Assembly: GCF_019175285.1 (NCBI RefSeq)
Contig: NC_056522.1
Span: forward strand, 236,675,781-236,739,780
Direction of reading: 5' to 3'
DNA from: Sceloporus undulatus
Taxonomy: Eukaryota; Chordata; Lepidosauria; Squamata; Phrynosomatidae
DNA length: 64,000 nucleotides
Part shown: positions 1-10,544 of the stretch, in pieces
How positions within the stretch are numbered: position 1 is the stretch's first letter
How the letters are laid out: the number at the start of each line of letters is the position of its first letter
Made by a program: the position numbers and the translations under genes
The notes under the pieces: model-generated
The model's database searches: none
Told to the model about the DNA's origin: nothing
Seen by the model: the letters and a program-made list of their open reading frames with translations, nothing else

Positions 1-776
1 TATTACCCAAACACATGTAATGCAATAGCTTCAAGCATTGGACGTCTGGGTAAAAAAAATGCATAAGAATAGCTACTGTGTGGAAAACAATGTCCAATTG
101 TGGACACCACAGCATTTTCATGAAACAGTTTTGGTTATATAGTGTCTAGCTCAGTCCTTGAAGAGGTTACTTTTTGGAACCACAGCTCCCACAAACCCTG
201 AGACAACATGACCACTCAAAAGCAAGTGGCCATATTTGCTGGGAAGAGGGATTCTACAAGTTGTATTCCAACATAACCTTTCCAAGCTCAGGTCTAGCTG
301 CACATGATGCTTGCAGAAACTGTCTGTGGAAGTGACTTGTCAGAACTAGTCACTTTCAGAGACATTGTGTAACAGGTGAGGCAGCCCTCACAACTCTTCT
401 AGTAGCATCTATGCCAGGCATTGAGGAGGTTGTGAATTGACTGATTTCACAACACACCTACTTACAGCATGGTATTCAAATGTCTAACCTTTGTGTCTTT
501 TGCACAGCTAAGTCCCCATGAATGCCTAGTAAGGATGTACTGCTAAATGTATGTCCTTGAAAATAAATCTAAGGTCTTTTTACACCAGACGTTTTGTGAT
601 TTGTAGAAACACTAGATGAACTCTCTGGCTGAGAAATCTGAAGGCCATTCCCTAAACTACTACCCATCACAGGATTGACTTGTGTCCAAAGAAATGTGCA
701 TAAGATAGTGTTGTAAACTGATAAAGCAATGAATGTAATAAAAATCACATTTTAATATATGTTTTTGCTACAACAG
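1..776 (+). other. DBI: DBI intron 1 (3' part)
   Basis: This stretch lies upstream of the first DBI coding exon seen and ends in a normal acceptor (AG at 775-776 after a T-rich run). I see no coding exon or recognisable repeat in it. The first exon and promoter of DBI must lie outside the window. Confidence 0.7.
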
Positions 777-894
777 GCAGAGTTTGACAAAGCTGCAGAA
801 GAAGTTAAAAAGCTGAAGTCCAAGCCAACAGATGAAGAAATGCTGGCAATATACAGTCATTTCAAACAGGCAACCGTTGGAGATGTAAATACAG
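777..894 (+). CDS. DBI: DBI (acyl-CoA-binding protein) coding exon 2
   Basis: Acyl-CoA-binding protein is a small cytosolic four-helix protein that binds medium- and long-chain acyl-CoA esters; its peptides also act on GABA-A receptors. The exon starts after AG at 775-776 and ends before GT at 895-896, giving 39 codons plus one base. It encodes [13 protein letters not shown] at the start and the family signature [11 protein letters not shown] near the end, including the Tyr and Lys that bind the CoA head group in ACBP. The split codon continues in the exon at 9344. Size and phase match the vertebrate DBI exon. Exon 1, with the start codon, is outside the window. Confidence 0.97.
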
Positions 895-924
895 GTATGA
901 CTTAACTGCAATAGCTCATCCAGT

Positions 925-1535
925 CTGAAGTCGAAGGCTTTCACAGTTTTTTGGGCTATGTGGCCATGTTCTAGAAGAGTTTGTTCCTGACCTTTTGCTA
1001 GCATCTATGGCTGGCATGGAAGAGAGTTGGATTTCATTGGCTTCCCTGTGCATTCTGCCCATCCTGGGCAAAAAAATGCTGTTTGAATACACTGAAATTC
1101 TGGACCATGCCAACAACTATCAGGTCAGAATGCACAGGGAAGTCACTGAAATCCATAAACACCTGGATAACTTAAACAGGAAAGAAGAAACCCTTAAAGT
1201 TTGGTACCAGTCCTAAAAAAAACAGCAAAATCAGGACTCAGCAAATGAGAAACCACCCAGGGTCAGGGGTTTTCCCAGCAGACAATAATCACTAATTAAA
1301 CAGACACTAATACTCTGCATATCCTCCCATCCGGAGCCCTTGCCATCAACAACACAACAATACACAGATTAAAATGGAAATCACTCCTCCCTACTCAGGA
1401 TCACAGACCCAGCTCTCTTCCATGCCAGCATTCTCTGAAGATGCTAGCCACAGATGCTGGCAAAACGTCAGGAATAAATTCTTCTAGAACATGGCCACAT
1501 AGCCTGAAAAACCCACAAAAAAACTATAGCTCATC
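925..1535 (+). mobile_element. Penelope-like element with GIY-YIG remnant and inverted ends
   Basis: The left end (about 925-1030) is an inverted copy of the right end (about 1425-1530), both containing the block that reads GCAAAACGTCAGGAATAAAT-like on + and a 'TTCTAGAACATGGCCACATA' block. Between them an open frame at 1080-1215 reads EYTEILDHANNYQVRMHREV and RKEETLKV, which resembles the C-terminal part of the Penelope GIY-YIG endonuclease region. The copy is short and lacks the reverse transcriptase. It sits in DBI intron 2. Confidence 0.7.
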
Positions 1536-1668
1536 CAGTTACTTGTAAATGTCAGTGATATTTCATTGACAAGCACATGGGTCTTGAGTCTTTCTGCCTA
1601 CCAGCTTCTCAGAGTTTTTTCCAGAACTGTAAATTATAAATATGTACCAACATGTCATGTTCGCCTTA

Positions 1669-1896
1669 CGGTGCAGCTACACTCTAGAAATAATGTAGTT
1701 TGACACTATTTTAGCTGTCATGTCTCGATCCTACACAATCCTGGGATTTGTAGTTCTGTGAGGCAGCAGCACCAGCACTCTTTGGCAGATAAGGCTAAAG
1801 ACCTTGTAAAATTACAAATTCCAGAATTCCACAGGATGGAGCAATAGCTCTTTGAGTGGTGTCAATCTGCATTATTTCTACATTGTAGATGCACCC
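1669..1896. mobile_element. Palindromic DNA element (family A), TTA-type target site
   Basis: The two halves are inverted copies of each other (start GGTGCAGCTACACTCTAGAA, end TTCTACATTGTAGATGCACC). TTA precedes it and TTG follows, consistent with a 3-bp target duplication with one change. No coding capacity. Other copies: 5316-5557, 42899-43112 and about 60010-60195. Confidence 0.7.
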
Positions 1897-1971
1897 TTGG
1901 TCTCCCTAGATGGGCAATAAACCTGTGTGCCATGAAACCCCACATTATACTTTAGTGATTTTTAGGTATAC

Positions 1972-2193
1972 AGTCGGCCCTTCTTATACACAGATTTCTT
2001 ATACATGGATTTAAGCATCCATGGTTTGAAAATGTTTTTAAAAAGTATAAATTTCAAATATCAAACCTTGATTTTCCATTTTAATAAGGGACACCATTTT
2101 GCTATGCCATTATATTTAATAGGACTTGAGATTTTGTTATCCATGGGGGATCTTGAACAAAACCCCAGCATATAACAAGGGTCCACTGTACTT
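1972..2193. mobile_element. Tigger-like (TcMar) short DNA element
   Basis: It begins TACAGTCGGCCCTTCTTATA and ends CAAGGGTCCACTGTA, with TA at both edges. The interior ('atccatgg... gggacaccattttgc... ggacttga... ccatgggggatc') is the layout of the Tigger/MER2-type non-autonomous elements known in amniotes. Related copies lie at 4150-4860, 36937-37115 and 58908-59145. Confidence 0.75.
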
Positions 2194-2266
2194 AACTACA
2201 AACTAGACAACTATAAATATCCCATCAGAACTCCTTAAATCACCAGGCATTTGCAGCAAGGTTATC

Positions 2267-2640
2267 TTGACTTCCTTGTTAACTGCCCTTGGGATATCGC
2301 CAACTCATGGCAACCCTGTGGATGAGACATCTTCAAGCCCCTCTTTTTCCACTGCTCTGCTTAGATCCTGTAAATTCATGCTTGTGACTTCCTTAATTAA
2401 GTTTATCCATCTAGCTAGCTGGTAGTCTTCCTCTCTTTCTGCTTCCCTCCACCTTTCCTAGCATTATTGTCTTTTCTAATGATTCATGCCTTCTCATAAT
2501 GTGCCCAAAGTATGACAACCTCAATTTAATCATCTTGGCTTCCATGGAGATTTCAGGCTTGATCTGTTTAGGGACCCATTGTTTTGTCATTTTGGCTGTA
2601 TCCTTAGCACTCTTGCTTGCTTGAGAGCCACTTTTTGCAC
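2267..2640 (-). mobile_element. BovB (RTE) LINE 3' fragment
   Basis: On the minus strand it encodes a broken stretch including KMTKQWVPKQIKPEISMEAK and LRLSYFGHIMRRHESLEKTI, the hallmark C-terminus of RTE-BovB ORF2. The + strand left edge carries the reverse complement of the BovB tail ('gacatcttcaag...'). Length about 370 bp, 5' truncated. Confidence 0.85.
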
Positions 2641-2690
2641 TGGTCAGCAAGACTGGTCTTGCAAGATCTGCTTCCCAGTACTAGCACAAC

Positions 2691-3632
2691 AGCAGAAGTG
2701 TCTTTTGCTACTGTATGAACATGTCACATTAAATCACAATGGGTCCTGGCTTCTTGGTTTGAGTACATGCTTCAGTAAGCCTGTAATATACAAAGAATGT
2801 TGTGTGAGTTAGTTAAAAATCACAGATGAGGCACTTATAACAATAGAGCAATACTTGTTAAAATTCTTTGGTCTTAGATCAAGTCTTTCTGTTGCTGTGA
2901 CATCTCTGGTCAGTTCTGCTGCAACAGCCCATTATGAAGCACAAAGCCTTGCATGCTTCAAGGCACCTGTATTAGAGGCATGCAGTACAGTGATGTATTG
3001 AGCATGAGCTAAAACTAATATGTGAATAGACTTCTACTCACCCTGTAAGTTTCCCTTTCTCTCTTTCCTTTGCAAACCCTCCAAATCAGCTCAGAGTGAG
3101 TGGGTTTCTAACTACCGTAAGAGAGCATGTAGGAAAAGCTGATCAACCAGTAGTTTATTTTCTCCTGGCTGAAGGACATTGTTGGAAACTCTGTTAGGAT
3201 TTCTCATAAGAGACAAATGAGATATGATGGACCTCAAGTGTGGATTTTACAGTAGTTCTTGCAGATATTTTCTGCAGTTAGGTCTTGCCTCATCTTTGGA
3301 AATATTCCATATTCCAAGTGAGGTAATTCAACCAAACCAGTACTTCAGGGAATTGCCTAACTAACAGTTCTAGTCCAACTGGCTCCAAAAAGGCTTTGGG
3401 CAACTTGTAGAAACATTTTACACAGTTAAAAGATACCAAATGCAGGGACAATCTGTCTCACAATTTTTGTTAATGCAGAGAAGTTTACCACACCACCATA
3501 AAACAGTCCAGCAAAACACAACCATACAGCATATGAGGAAGTCTGGAAACATCTTATGGCTGTGGGAGATCCAAGTTTCAAAGTGCCTAAAACATAGCAG
3601 TGCTGAGCTTAACATACTGCAAGAGGAAGAGC
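2691..3632. other. DBI: DBI intron 2, no feature recognised
   Basis: I see no exon, SINE head, LINE motif or terminal inverted repeat in this stretch. The short open frames on both strands show no similarity that I recognise. Confidence 0.5.
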
Positions 3633-4090
3633 ATTTCCCAGTAGTCTAGCAGTGCAAGTTGCATTTCAGTGGCATCTCTACCAGATGGGATTACTGCATT
3701 TAAAGGCTGTAGGTAGTTGTTATTCTTGCTTAGACGTATCTCCTGCCCATTGTTTTGCAACATTTAAGTAATACATGAATGAGTCTTCATTGCCATGTTA
3801 GTACACTCCTAGATTAGATGAGTGTTCAGAAAATAACTGCCAAAGATATCAATTTGCTTTCAATTATTCACACCGAGATAACATTATAGTGCACCAGTGG
3901 CTGTGTACTTTAGTCCAGCCTTGAGCATTACACTTGGTTTTTGTCTTTCAAGAGTGAGGTGATCTATCAGCTATCCTATCAGGGATAGTCTAAGCAAGAA
4001 TAAGAACTACCTACAGCCTTTAAATGCAGTAAGATCATCTGGTAGAGATGCCACTAAAATGCAGCTTGCACTGCTAGCCCACTGGGAAAT
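3633..4090. mobile_element. Inverted-repeat element with ~100-bp arms
   Basis: The left arm (3633-3737) and the right arm (3987-4090) are inverted copies with few mismatches; both contain the block reading TAAAGGCTGTAGGTAGTT on + in the left arm. The 250-bp centre shows no coding capacity. Long arms plus an unrelated centre suggest a non-autonomous DNA transposon or a foldback element; no family is recognised. Confidence 0.6.
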
Positions 4091-4149
4091 CATGGAAAGG
4101 CACAAAAAAGTTCCTATTACAGAGAGGAAGCACTTGTAATTGAATATAC

Positions 4150-4860
4150 AACAGTTGGCCCTTCTTATACACGGATTTTTTATAAACGGATTCAAACATC
4201 CACGGTTTGAAAATGTTCAAAAAAAGTATAAATTTCAAATATAATAAATAAAACTTTAACTTATATCCTACTTTTGGTTTCCACAATCAAAGCGGCATAC
4301 AACCTTTTTTAAAAAATATAATATATACAATTCCCCCCCTTAAAAAGGATTAAACAATTCCATTCATTAAAATTACAGACAATAAAAATCTAAAAACAAT
4401 ATTACAATAATAAAATAATAAAATAACAGTGGGCAGAGTCTTCGCTTGTATATGACTGTGGGGTGAGCGTTACATGGCCAGGATCTATTCCGGGAAGGCC
4501 TGCCGGAAGAGATCCGTCTTGACAGCTTTCTTGAAGCTCTCAAGGTTGGCAATTTGACGGATCTTGTCTGGCAGGCCATTCCATAAAGTGGAAGTGATCG
4601 CGGAAAAAGTCCTCTGGGAGGTCTCCATCAATCTGGTCTTTGTGGACTGCAACAAATCCCTCCCAGAGGATCTGAGGGTACGGGGCGGATTGTACGGAAG
4701 GAGGCGATTCCTTAAGTAAATCAAACCTTGATTTTTCCATTTTATATAAGGGACACCATTTTGCTATGTCATATTTAATGGGACTTGAACATCTACAGAT
4801 TTTGTTCTCTACAGGAGATATTGGAACCAAACCCCAGCATATAACAAGGGTCCACTGTAC
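4150..4860. mobile_element. Tigger-like element split by an L2-type LINE
   Basis: The left part 4150-4242 and the right part about 4722-4860 together match the intact Tigger copy at 1972-2193; the join falls in the block 'aaatttcaaatat/caaacc'. The inserted sequence lies between them. Ends: CAGTTGGCCCTTCTTATACA and CAAGGGTCCACTGTA. Confidence 0.75.
4243..4721 (-). mobile_element. L2-type LINE 3' end inserted in a Tigger copy
   Basis: On the minus strand an open frame (4485-4724) reads YLRNRLLPYNPPRTLRSSGR, then RTFSAITSTLWNGLPDKIRQ and FKKAVKTDLFRQAF, the usual C-terminus of L2/CR1-clade reverse transcriptase ORFs. It is followed by an A/T-rich 3' tail ending in a TAATAA-like repeat at about 4243. 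The element is strongly 5' truncated. Confidence 0.8.
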
Positions 4861-5067
4861 AACAAGAGAGAAAAAACCCAACTACTATGTGTCTAGCTTG
4901 ATGCTCAAGTAAAGCATCATGTGAACACAGCTCTTGTATGAATCATAACTGAATACTTAAGACCTTTCTTCTCCATGCCTCTGAAATAGTGTCAGTCACC
5001 AGCTTGGCCTACTAGCCAACTTAGAAGTCCAGCTATTGGGTAACAGACCTATTCTCAAGCTCCCTAA

Positions 5068-5280
5068 GAGCCCTTTCACACTATGTAACTGTAGACCTAT
5101 GTTTCTACTTTAAGTGCCAAGGAGTTTAACCTGTGTAAACCTGGGATCTGTAGTTTAAAGAGGAGCCCTCTGAATCCTCAGCTTTAGACCTCCTCTGGCA
5201 CCACACTACAATCTACAGGTTGCAGACAAGTCAGGTAAAGTGTAATCACAGGGATATAACTGCATAGTGTGAGAGGACTC
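5068..5280. mobile_element. Palindromic DNA element (family B)
   Basis: Ends GAGCCCTTTCACACTATG and CATAGTGTGAGAGGACTC are inverted repeats, and the inner 'ctgggatctgtagtttaaagaggagccctc...' region also folds back. TAA precedes it at 5065-5067. Other family-B copies lie at 7714-7928, 11700-11923, 48972-49193 and 53151-53367. Confidence 0.65.
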
Positions 5281-5315
5281 AAAAATTCTTCTGTTCTGCA
5301 TAAAACTAGAAGGAA

Positions 5316-5557
5316 AGTCTAATGTGCATTGCAGAATTAATGCAGTTTGAGACTGCCAGGGACGTAGCCTGTGGGGTCCCGACTCCACCTTCTGTTAGAT
5401 ACAATGAATGGTGTGTGCCACTGCGCCATCGTGCCCAAGCCCCATTATAATGGTGGCACTTAGTCTGGACCCCCCCCCCCTTTCCCAAAATCCTGGACGA
5501 AGCCATAGCAGTTAAAGCAGTGTCAAGTTGCATTAATTCTGCAGTGAAGATTAGACC
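5316..5557. mobile_element. Family-A palindromic element holding a second insert
   Basis: The outer parts match family A (GCATTGCAGAATTAATGCAG on the left; its inverted match on the right, followed by TAA at 5558-5560). The middle, about 5360-5505, with edges like 'gggacgtagcc' and 'ggacgaagcc' and a poly-C run, does not belong to family A and looks like another inserted repeat. Confidence 0.5.
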
Positions 5558-5560
5558 TAA

Positions 5561-6500
5561 ATGTATTTTTTGCTCTTTCTGTAACTTTTAACTCAGAAAG
5601 CAGAGAAGCGAAAGAAAGAACAGATCTAATGCCATGCTACCAAATATTAACACCCTCCCCTCAGTCCAATTGCTTTGCAACAGTACTGTTACTGTGCAGC
5701 ATACTAGGGGAAGGGAAAATCTGGAACTGTTGGCAAGGGTGGTATTGGCCATCTGCAGTGGAGGACAAGGGACGGTTGCTGAGCTTTTCTTTTCTCCAAG
5801 ATGTCACTGCCAAGTAAAGCTAAAGGTCAGGCACAACTCTGTGCAAGCAGGCTGGTTTTGTTTTATAACCTCAGGAGCAGGGTGTGCATGTATGTGTGTT
5901 GAAACAACTGGCTACATGCAACTTATTTTTGAAATGTTCATGTTGTACAAGCTCCAATGCATAGTTCTAGTTGTTCCTCCTCCCAAAGTCCCAAAGTACA
6001 GGCATAGATTTAAAAAGGTGATTTAAAAAAAAATCTTAATGTTCCCTGCAAGCTGCTGTGAAAGAGCCAGAAAGTTTGATCCCTTGTTCTTTTGATCTGC
6101 CAGGGGACCAAATGTTAACCCTTCTTCTTCCCCAGACACACACACACTGAGAGGTGGGAATTGGCAGGGTCCCAAAGGAAGGGAGGCTGCTCTGATAGAA
6201 GAGATGCTTGTAGGCAGAGGGTGCAAACAGTTGGTGGAGAGAAGAAGGTGTCCTCTATTTGCTGCAAGTGAGGAGCCTTTAGCCATCTGGATGTTTGCAC
6301 TGCATACTGGTTGGGGATTCTGAGAGCTGAAGTCTAAACATCAGATTCCAAAGAGTTCCCATCTCTTCCCTTTAGAGAAGAGAATCATGTAAAGCCCCTT
6401 CCCCGGATCTTGATGGACTGCAAATCCCAGCAGTCTTAACCAGCATAGCCAGTGGTAAGGGATGCTAGGAGTTGCAGTTCAAGAAATTTATGGGTCATTT
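5561..6500. other. DBI: DBI intron 2, no gene seen
   Basis: No exon or known element is recognised. The part at about 6296-6483 has two 'ggattctgagagctgaagtc / gatgctaggagttgcagttc' blocks in inverted order, as in many eroded DNA elements, but I cannot classify it. Confidence 0.4.
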
Positions 6501-6504
6501 GAGG

Positions 6505-6722
6505 ATGATTATGAGACAATGTGACTGGTTAACAGAGACCGGGGTTTGATTCCCAGTTCAATCATGAAACGCACAGGGTGATCTTTGGTGAGTCACATTC
6601 TCTCAGCCTCAAGAGAAGGCTATTGCAAACTCTCTGAACAAATAATGCCAAGAAAGCCACATGTTAAAGGTCTCCTTAGGGTCACCATAAATCAGAAATG
6701 ACTTGAAGGCACAGAACAAGAT
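6505..6722 (+). mobile_element. tRNA-headed SINE with BovB-like tail (Sauria SINE type)
   Basis: It has a degenerate tRNA-like B box (GGTTTGATTCCC), the middle block 'gggtgatctttggtgagtcac...cagcctcaa' and the tail 'agggtcaccataaatcagaaatgacttgaaggcacag'. The tail resembles the BovB 3' end, which is how these SINEs are copied. Confidence 0.85.
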
Positions 6723-7402
6723 TACTCTCACTCCTGCTGTGAGGATTACTGAGAACATCATTGAAATGAACATTTGAAGTGTAGTGTACTAAAAAAATGC
6801 AAGTAATGATATGATACTTGTATGCTGTGTTGAAAGCAAAATGTGGTTCTAAAAATAAAAGCTATGAATTTAACACAAGAGCATAGTTTACAAGTGGACT
6901 CAAATGACTTGAGTGTACACACAGAAAGTATGAATGTTGTCTATGTCTATCAATTACAGAAAAAAGATCAACTGAAAACCAAAGGGAGAGTTGGCTTGTT
7001 TCATGTGAGCTTTTCCCGAATGGGATCTACTCCATTTCTTGCTCTGTCAGAAGTGTGTCTACTTGCTAAAACATAGCAGAAAAGAACCTAGGAATACTTT
7101 TTTGTGACTGTCCCAAACCAGATTTTACTTCCCTGGAAACCATTGTGAAACAGCCATGATGAGCCAGCCATGTATTTTTGCCTTTGGGGTAATAGCTGTG
7201 GCACTCCTGCTTGGCTCATCTCTCTCCAACCTCACATCTCATTAATTCACTAATTTGACTTGAGGCTGAGGAGAGACAGAGGGGCTAAGAAATGAATGAG
7301 CAGAAGCACCATAGCCACTACCTTACAGATAACTGGTGTCAAAAGTTTTGACCTTCAGAGGATTTTGGATTTCTGGATAAGAAGTGCTCAACCTGTACAA
7401 AA
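6723..7402. other. DBI: DBI intron 2, no feature recognised
   Basis: Open frames here are short and lack similarity I can name; no repeat ends are visible. Confidence 0.5.
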
Positions 7403-7475
7403 CTTGCGAGAAACCCCATAATAAGGTTTCCATAAGTTGGAAAAGACTTCAAGGCACCCAACAACAACAACAACC
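7403..7475 (+). mobile_element. SINE/BovB tail fragment
   Basis: Only the 3' part of a SINE or BovB is present: 'cttgcgagaaacccca...ggtttccataagttggaaaagacttcaaggcaccc' followed by an ACA repeat. Confidence 0.7.
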
Positions 7476-7713
7476 TGTATCTAAAATTCAGTCATTCCTA
7501 TTGTGAGGGTTCCCTTCTGAAGGACAAACATGCTTTGACATCTTTCGGTCGTTTTTACTCTGGTTCATAAGGCAAAGGTAGTTTTTTTTAAGATTAAAGG
7601 TTGCATATTATGTTTTAGCTAGGTAATCTTCTTGAACAATGATTACTGAATACTCTTGACTAGTTAAGTGCTCTTGAGCAAAGAGTAAATATGCCCCATT
7701 GACCAGGTAATTA

Positions 7714-7928
7714 GGTCCTTATCACACTACATTGTTATAGTGCCATATTTCACTTTAACTTGCATAGCAGCATCCTGTGGAATCCTGGGATTTGTAGTTT
7801 AGTGAGGCCCAAGAGCTCTCTGGCTGAGAATTCAAATGCTCCTTCTTTAATTGCAATTCCCAGGATTTCATAGGATGATACCACGGCAGTGAAAGTGGAA
7901 TAATAGCACTGTAAGGGTGTAGTGGACT
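7714..7928. mobile_element. Palindromic DNA element (family B)
   Basis: Left end GGTCCTTATCACACTACATT and right end AAGGGTGTAGTGGACT are inverted repeats, with 'gggatttgtagttt' and 'attgcaattcccagg' in the inner arms. TTA at 7711-7713 precedes it. Confidence 0.65.
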
Positions 7929-8635
7929 AAGGCTCTCAGTTTAAAATGTCTGTTTGGAACTGAAACTAAAAAGAAAAGAACTTCAGTGGCTTGCTGTGAA
8001 ACAGTTTCCAGGGTGCAGCCATGTTAGTTTGTGGCAGAAAACAAAACAAAGTTCTTACATGGCATCTTACAAGCTATCACATTTATTTTGGTTTTGTGGA
8101 ATTCAGCCCACTTAAAAAAACAAGTCAGTTTCAAAGGTACCAGAAGAATCTTTATTTCTTTTGAGAAATGTCATGACTTGTCAAGCATTAGTTTTATCAA
8201 CGGCGTAGACAAAATACGAATATGTTATTAGTAGCCAGAAAAACATCTTCACTACACAGCAAGATTTTTTCTGCCCTGGTGCAAGCTAAGACTTTAAAAC
8301 TTTTGTTATGGTTTGTATATGCAGTTACCCTCAAGCATCCAAGCAACTTCAAGCTTTTTAGTGAGCAAAACTAAGTTTCTTGCTCCAGGTCACAGACTCT
8401 TAATATAATATGTGTATATGGCAAAGAGATGAAGATTCCCAACACTTCCATCTCACTTAGCGGGCATCCTATTTCAAATATATTTGGAATATAAACAGGC
8501 AGGGTTTTGTAAAAAGAACCACAGTTTTGTTGAAAAGATCAAAACATATCTTGCTGATCATATCTCTGCTCATCATTGAAGGTTAAAACAAGACAGGATG
8601 GGCCAAAATGTGGAAGAATCATTCCCCAGGGATGC

Positions 8636-9107
8636 CTAAATACCTTGAAGGCACCAGATCCTGCCTAATTTCAGAAGCTAAGCAGTGTCAGGCCTGGTTA
8701 TTACTTGGATGGGTGACCCCTAAGGAATAGTGGTATTTTAGGCTATATTTTGTGAACCAGCATGGTGTAGTGGTTTGAGTGTTGGACTACAACTTTGGAG
8801 ACCAGGTGTGATTCTTAGCTTGGCCATGAAACCCACTGGGTGATCTTGGGCAAGTCATACTCTCTCAGCCTCAGGGGAAAGCAATGACAAACCTCCTCTG
8901 AACAAATCTTGCCAAGAAACCCCCATGATAGGTTTGCCTTAGGGTCTCCATATGTCAGAAATGACTTGAAGGTGCACAGCAGTAACATCTGTATTTCAGA
9001 AGACAGCAATGGCAAACTGCTTCTGGGTATTCTTTGCCTAAGAAATCCCTATGAAATTCATGGGGTCATCAGAAGCCAACAGACACATGCTTTATTTTAT
9101 TGTCACA
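8636..9107 (+). mobile_element. 5S-rRNA-headed SINE interrupted by a tRNA-headed SINE
   Basis: The left part 8636-8750 resembles 5S rRNA ('tcagaagctaagcagtgtcaggcctggttattacttggatgggtgacc'). The right part 8987-9107 is the body and tail of the same SINE ('gcaatggcaaactgcttctgggtattctttgcctaagaaatccctatg...catggggtcatcagaagcc'), as seen in the uninterrupted copy at 18941-19172. The piece between them is a separate SINE. Confidence 0.8.
8751..8986 (+). mobile_element. tRNA-headed Sauria-type SINE inserted in a 5S SINE
   Basis: It starts 'tgtgaaccagcatggtgtagtggtttgagtgttggac', includes the block 'gggtgatcttgggcaagtcatactctctcagcctcagggg', and ends 'atgacttgaaggtgcacagcagtaac'. It is nearly full length. 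Confidence 0.88.
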
Positions 9108-9343
9108 CAATAAATGTGGGTGTTTTCACCTGATTTTAAAAAAACACAGACAAAAATGGTCATTGGATGCAACCAGGTGGAAGGCATACACACCAGAAGC
9201 TGCACTTTGCCCGCCACCATTGTAACTCTTTCTGCTTTGTAAGATACTGTGCTTTGCCTGTTTTCACATGAACTCTCCACCCAAAGCTTTAACCAGTACT
9301 AATGGAAGAATCACACTGTGTTTCTTTAATTGTTCTCTTTCAG

Positions 9344-9406
9344 ACCGTCCTGGAATGCTTGACTTTAAAGGCAAAGCCAAGTGGGATGCCTGGAATAATT
9401 TGAAAG
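9344..9406 (+). CDS. DBI: DBI coding exon 3
   Basis: This 63-bp exon follows a T-rich tract with AG at 9342-9343 and ends before GTAAGA. The first two bases complete an Asp codon with the last base of the previous exon, then it reads [20 protein letters not shown]. The KAKWDAW block and the Lys of FKGK are conserved ligand-contacting parts of ACBP. The exon 2/3 junction lies inside the region that corresponds to the octadecaneuropeptide of mammalian DBI. Phase is 1-1 on both sides, as in other vertebrates. Intron 2 is about 8.4 kb and full of repeats. Confidence 0.97.
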
Positions 9407-9689
9407 GTAAGACTTGAACAAAAACTGATGAACGGACAGGTCTGACTAGAGACATGGATGGGCAGTTCTCAACCAAAAGTTCAGGCTGTTAGTAAAAGGA
9501 ATTTCATTGAATGTAGCTGTAACAAGCTGTATGTTGCTAGTATGGAAGGCAAATTTACCTTTGCACATGGGGGAAGATCTCCACAAGGCCATCTAAAATT
9601 TGAATAAGTAGTTTGTTTGCAGCCTCCAATGTAGTTACCTAGGCAGAATATTTCTTAGGGTATCAGTAGTTCGACTGGCTTCCTGGTTT

Positions 9690-9865
9690 TTCTGACTGGC
9701 AAGAAACTGGCACACTAATAGTACATCTAGCACCTTTGAAACTGTGTGAAAGAAATTGTAGCATAAGCTTTCGTAACGTTGATCTACCTGTTGGCATGTG
9801 AGGAAGTAGACCAAGTGTAAGAATGCTTATGATACAACTTCTTTTGCACAGTTAATCTTCCTCCT
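9690..9865. mobile_element. Penelope end fragment, folded back
   Basis: Two inverted halves: 'gcacctttgaaactgtgtgaaagaaattgtagcataagctttcgtaa' and 'gaggaagtagaccaagtgtaagaatgcttatgatacaacttcttttgcacag'. The same block forms the 3' end of the Penelope copy at 48165-49475. There is no coding sequence left. Confidence 0.6.
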
Positions 9866-10285
9866 GTATGATTTTAAACTGCTTTTGCCTGATGTGTTTT
9901 ATCTAAGTAACTATACATAACTAAGTCACTTAACTATACGTTACTTACTTCATACTTGTTAAGTAAATGAAATGGCTTGCTCTGTGAGCATCAGAGATCT
10001 GTTCTTCTGTCAATCAGGGCATAGCATGCTGACATTTCCACCTCCCCTGCCTCCAGCGGTCTCTGGTGTGATTATCAGAAGTGGGATCCCTATAGCAATT
10101 CCTCCTCACATTAGAGATTGCTGGCATGAGGTAGTAGAAATGTCAGTGTGCTGCACCCATATCAACAGGAGAAAATACCTTTGTTCACAGCAGCAGCTGC
10201 CTGGTAAAGCAGGATTGGGGGACTTTCATGGCAATAGTGCCATGAACATGAATACATAGGGACCATGAATACAAATTAGTTCCAC
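9866..10285. other. DBI: DBI intron 3, no feature recognised
   Basis: No exon or recognisable element. A 95-codon open frame at 9972-10259 has no similarity that I recognise and is flanked by no splice sites that would fit DBI. Confidence 0.5.
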
Positions 10286-10531
10286 ATATGAGAGGCCATC
10301 GTGGTGTAATGGTTTGAGTGTTGGACTAAGACACTTGAGAGAGCAGCAGTTGAATCCTGGCTTGGCCAAGGAAACCCACTGAATGACATTGGGCAAGTTA
10401 TAGTCCTCAGAGGATGGCAATGGCTGTCTTGCTATTGGCAATCTTGCCAAGAAACCCCCATGATAGGTTTGCCTTAGGTTCGCCATAAGTTGGAAACTAC
10501 CTGAAGGCACATAGCAACAACAGCGTGGAAA
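10286..10531 (+). mobile_element. tRNA-headed Sauria-type SINE
   Basis: It begins 'gaggccatcgtggtgtaatggtttgagtgttggac', has the block 'aatgacattgggcaagtta' and ends 'ggttcgccataagttggaaactacctgaaggcacatagcaacaa', a BovB-like tail. Confidence 0.87.
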
Positions 10532-10544
10532 TGTAATTACCATG

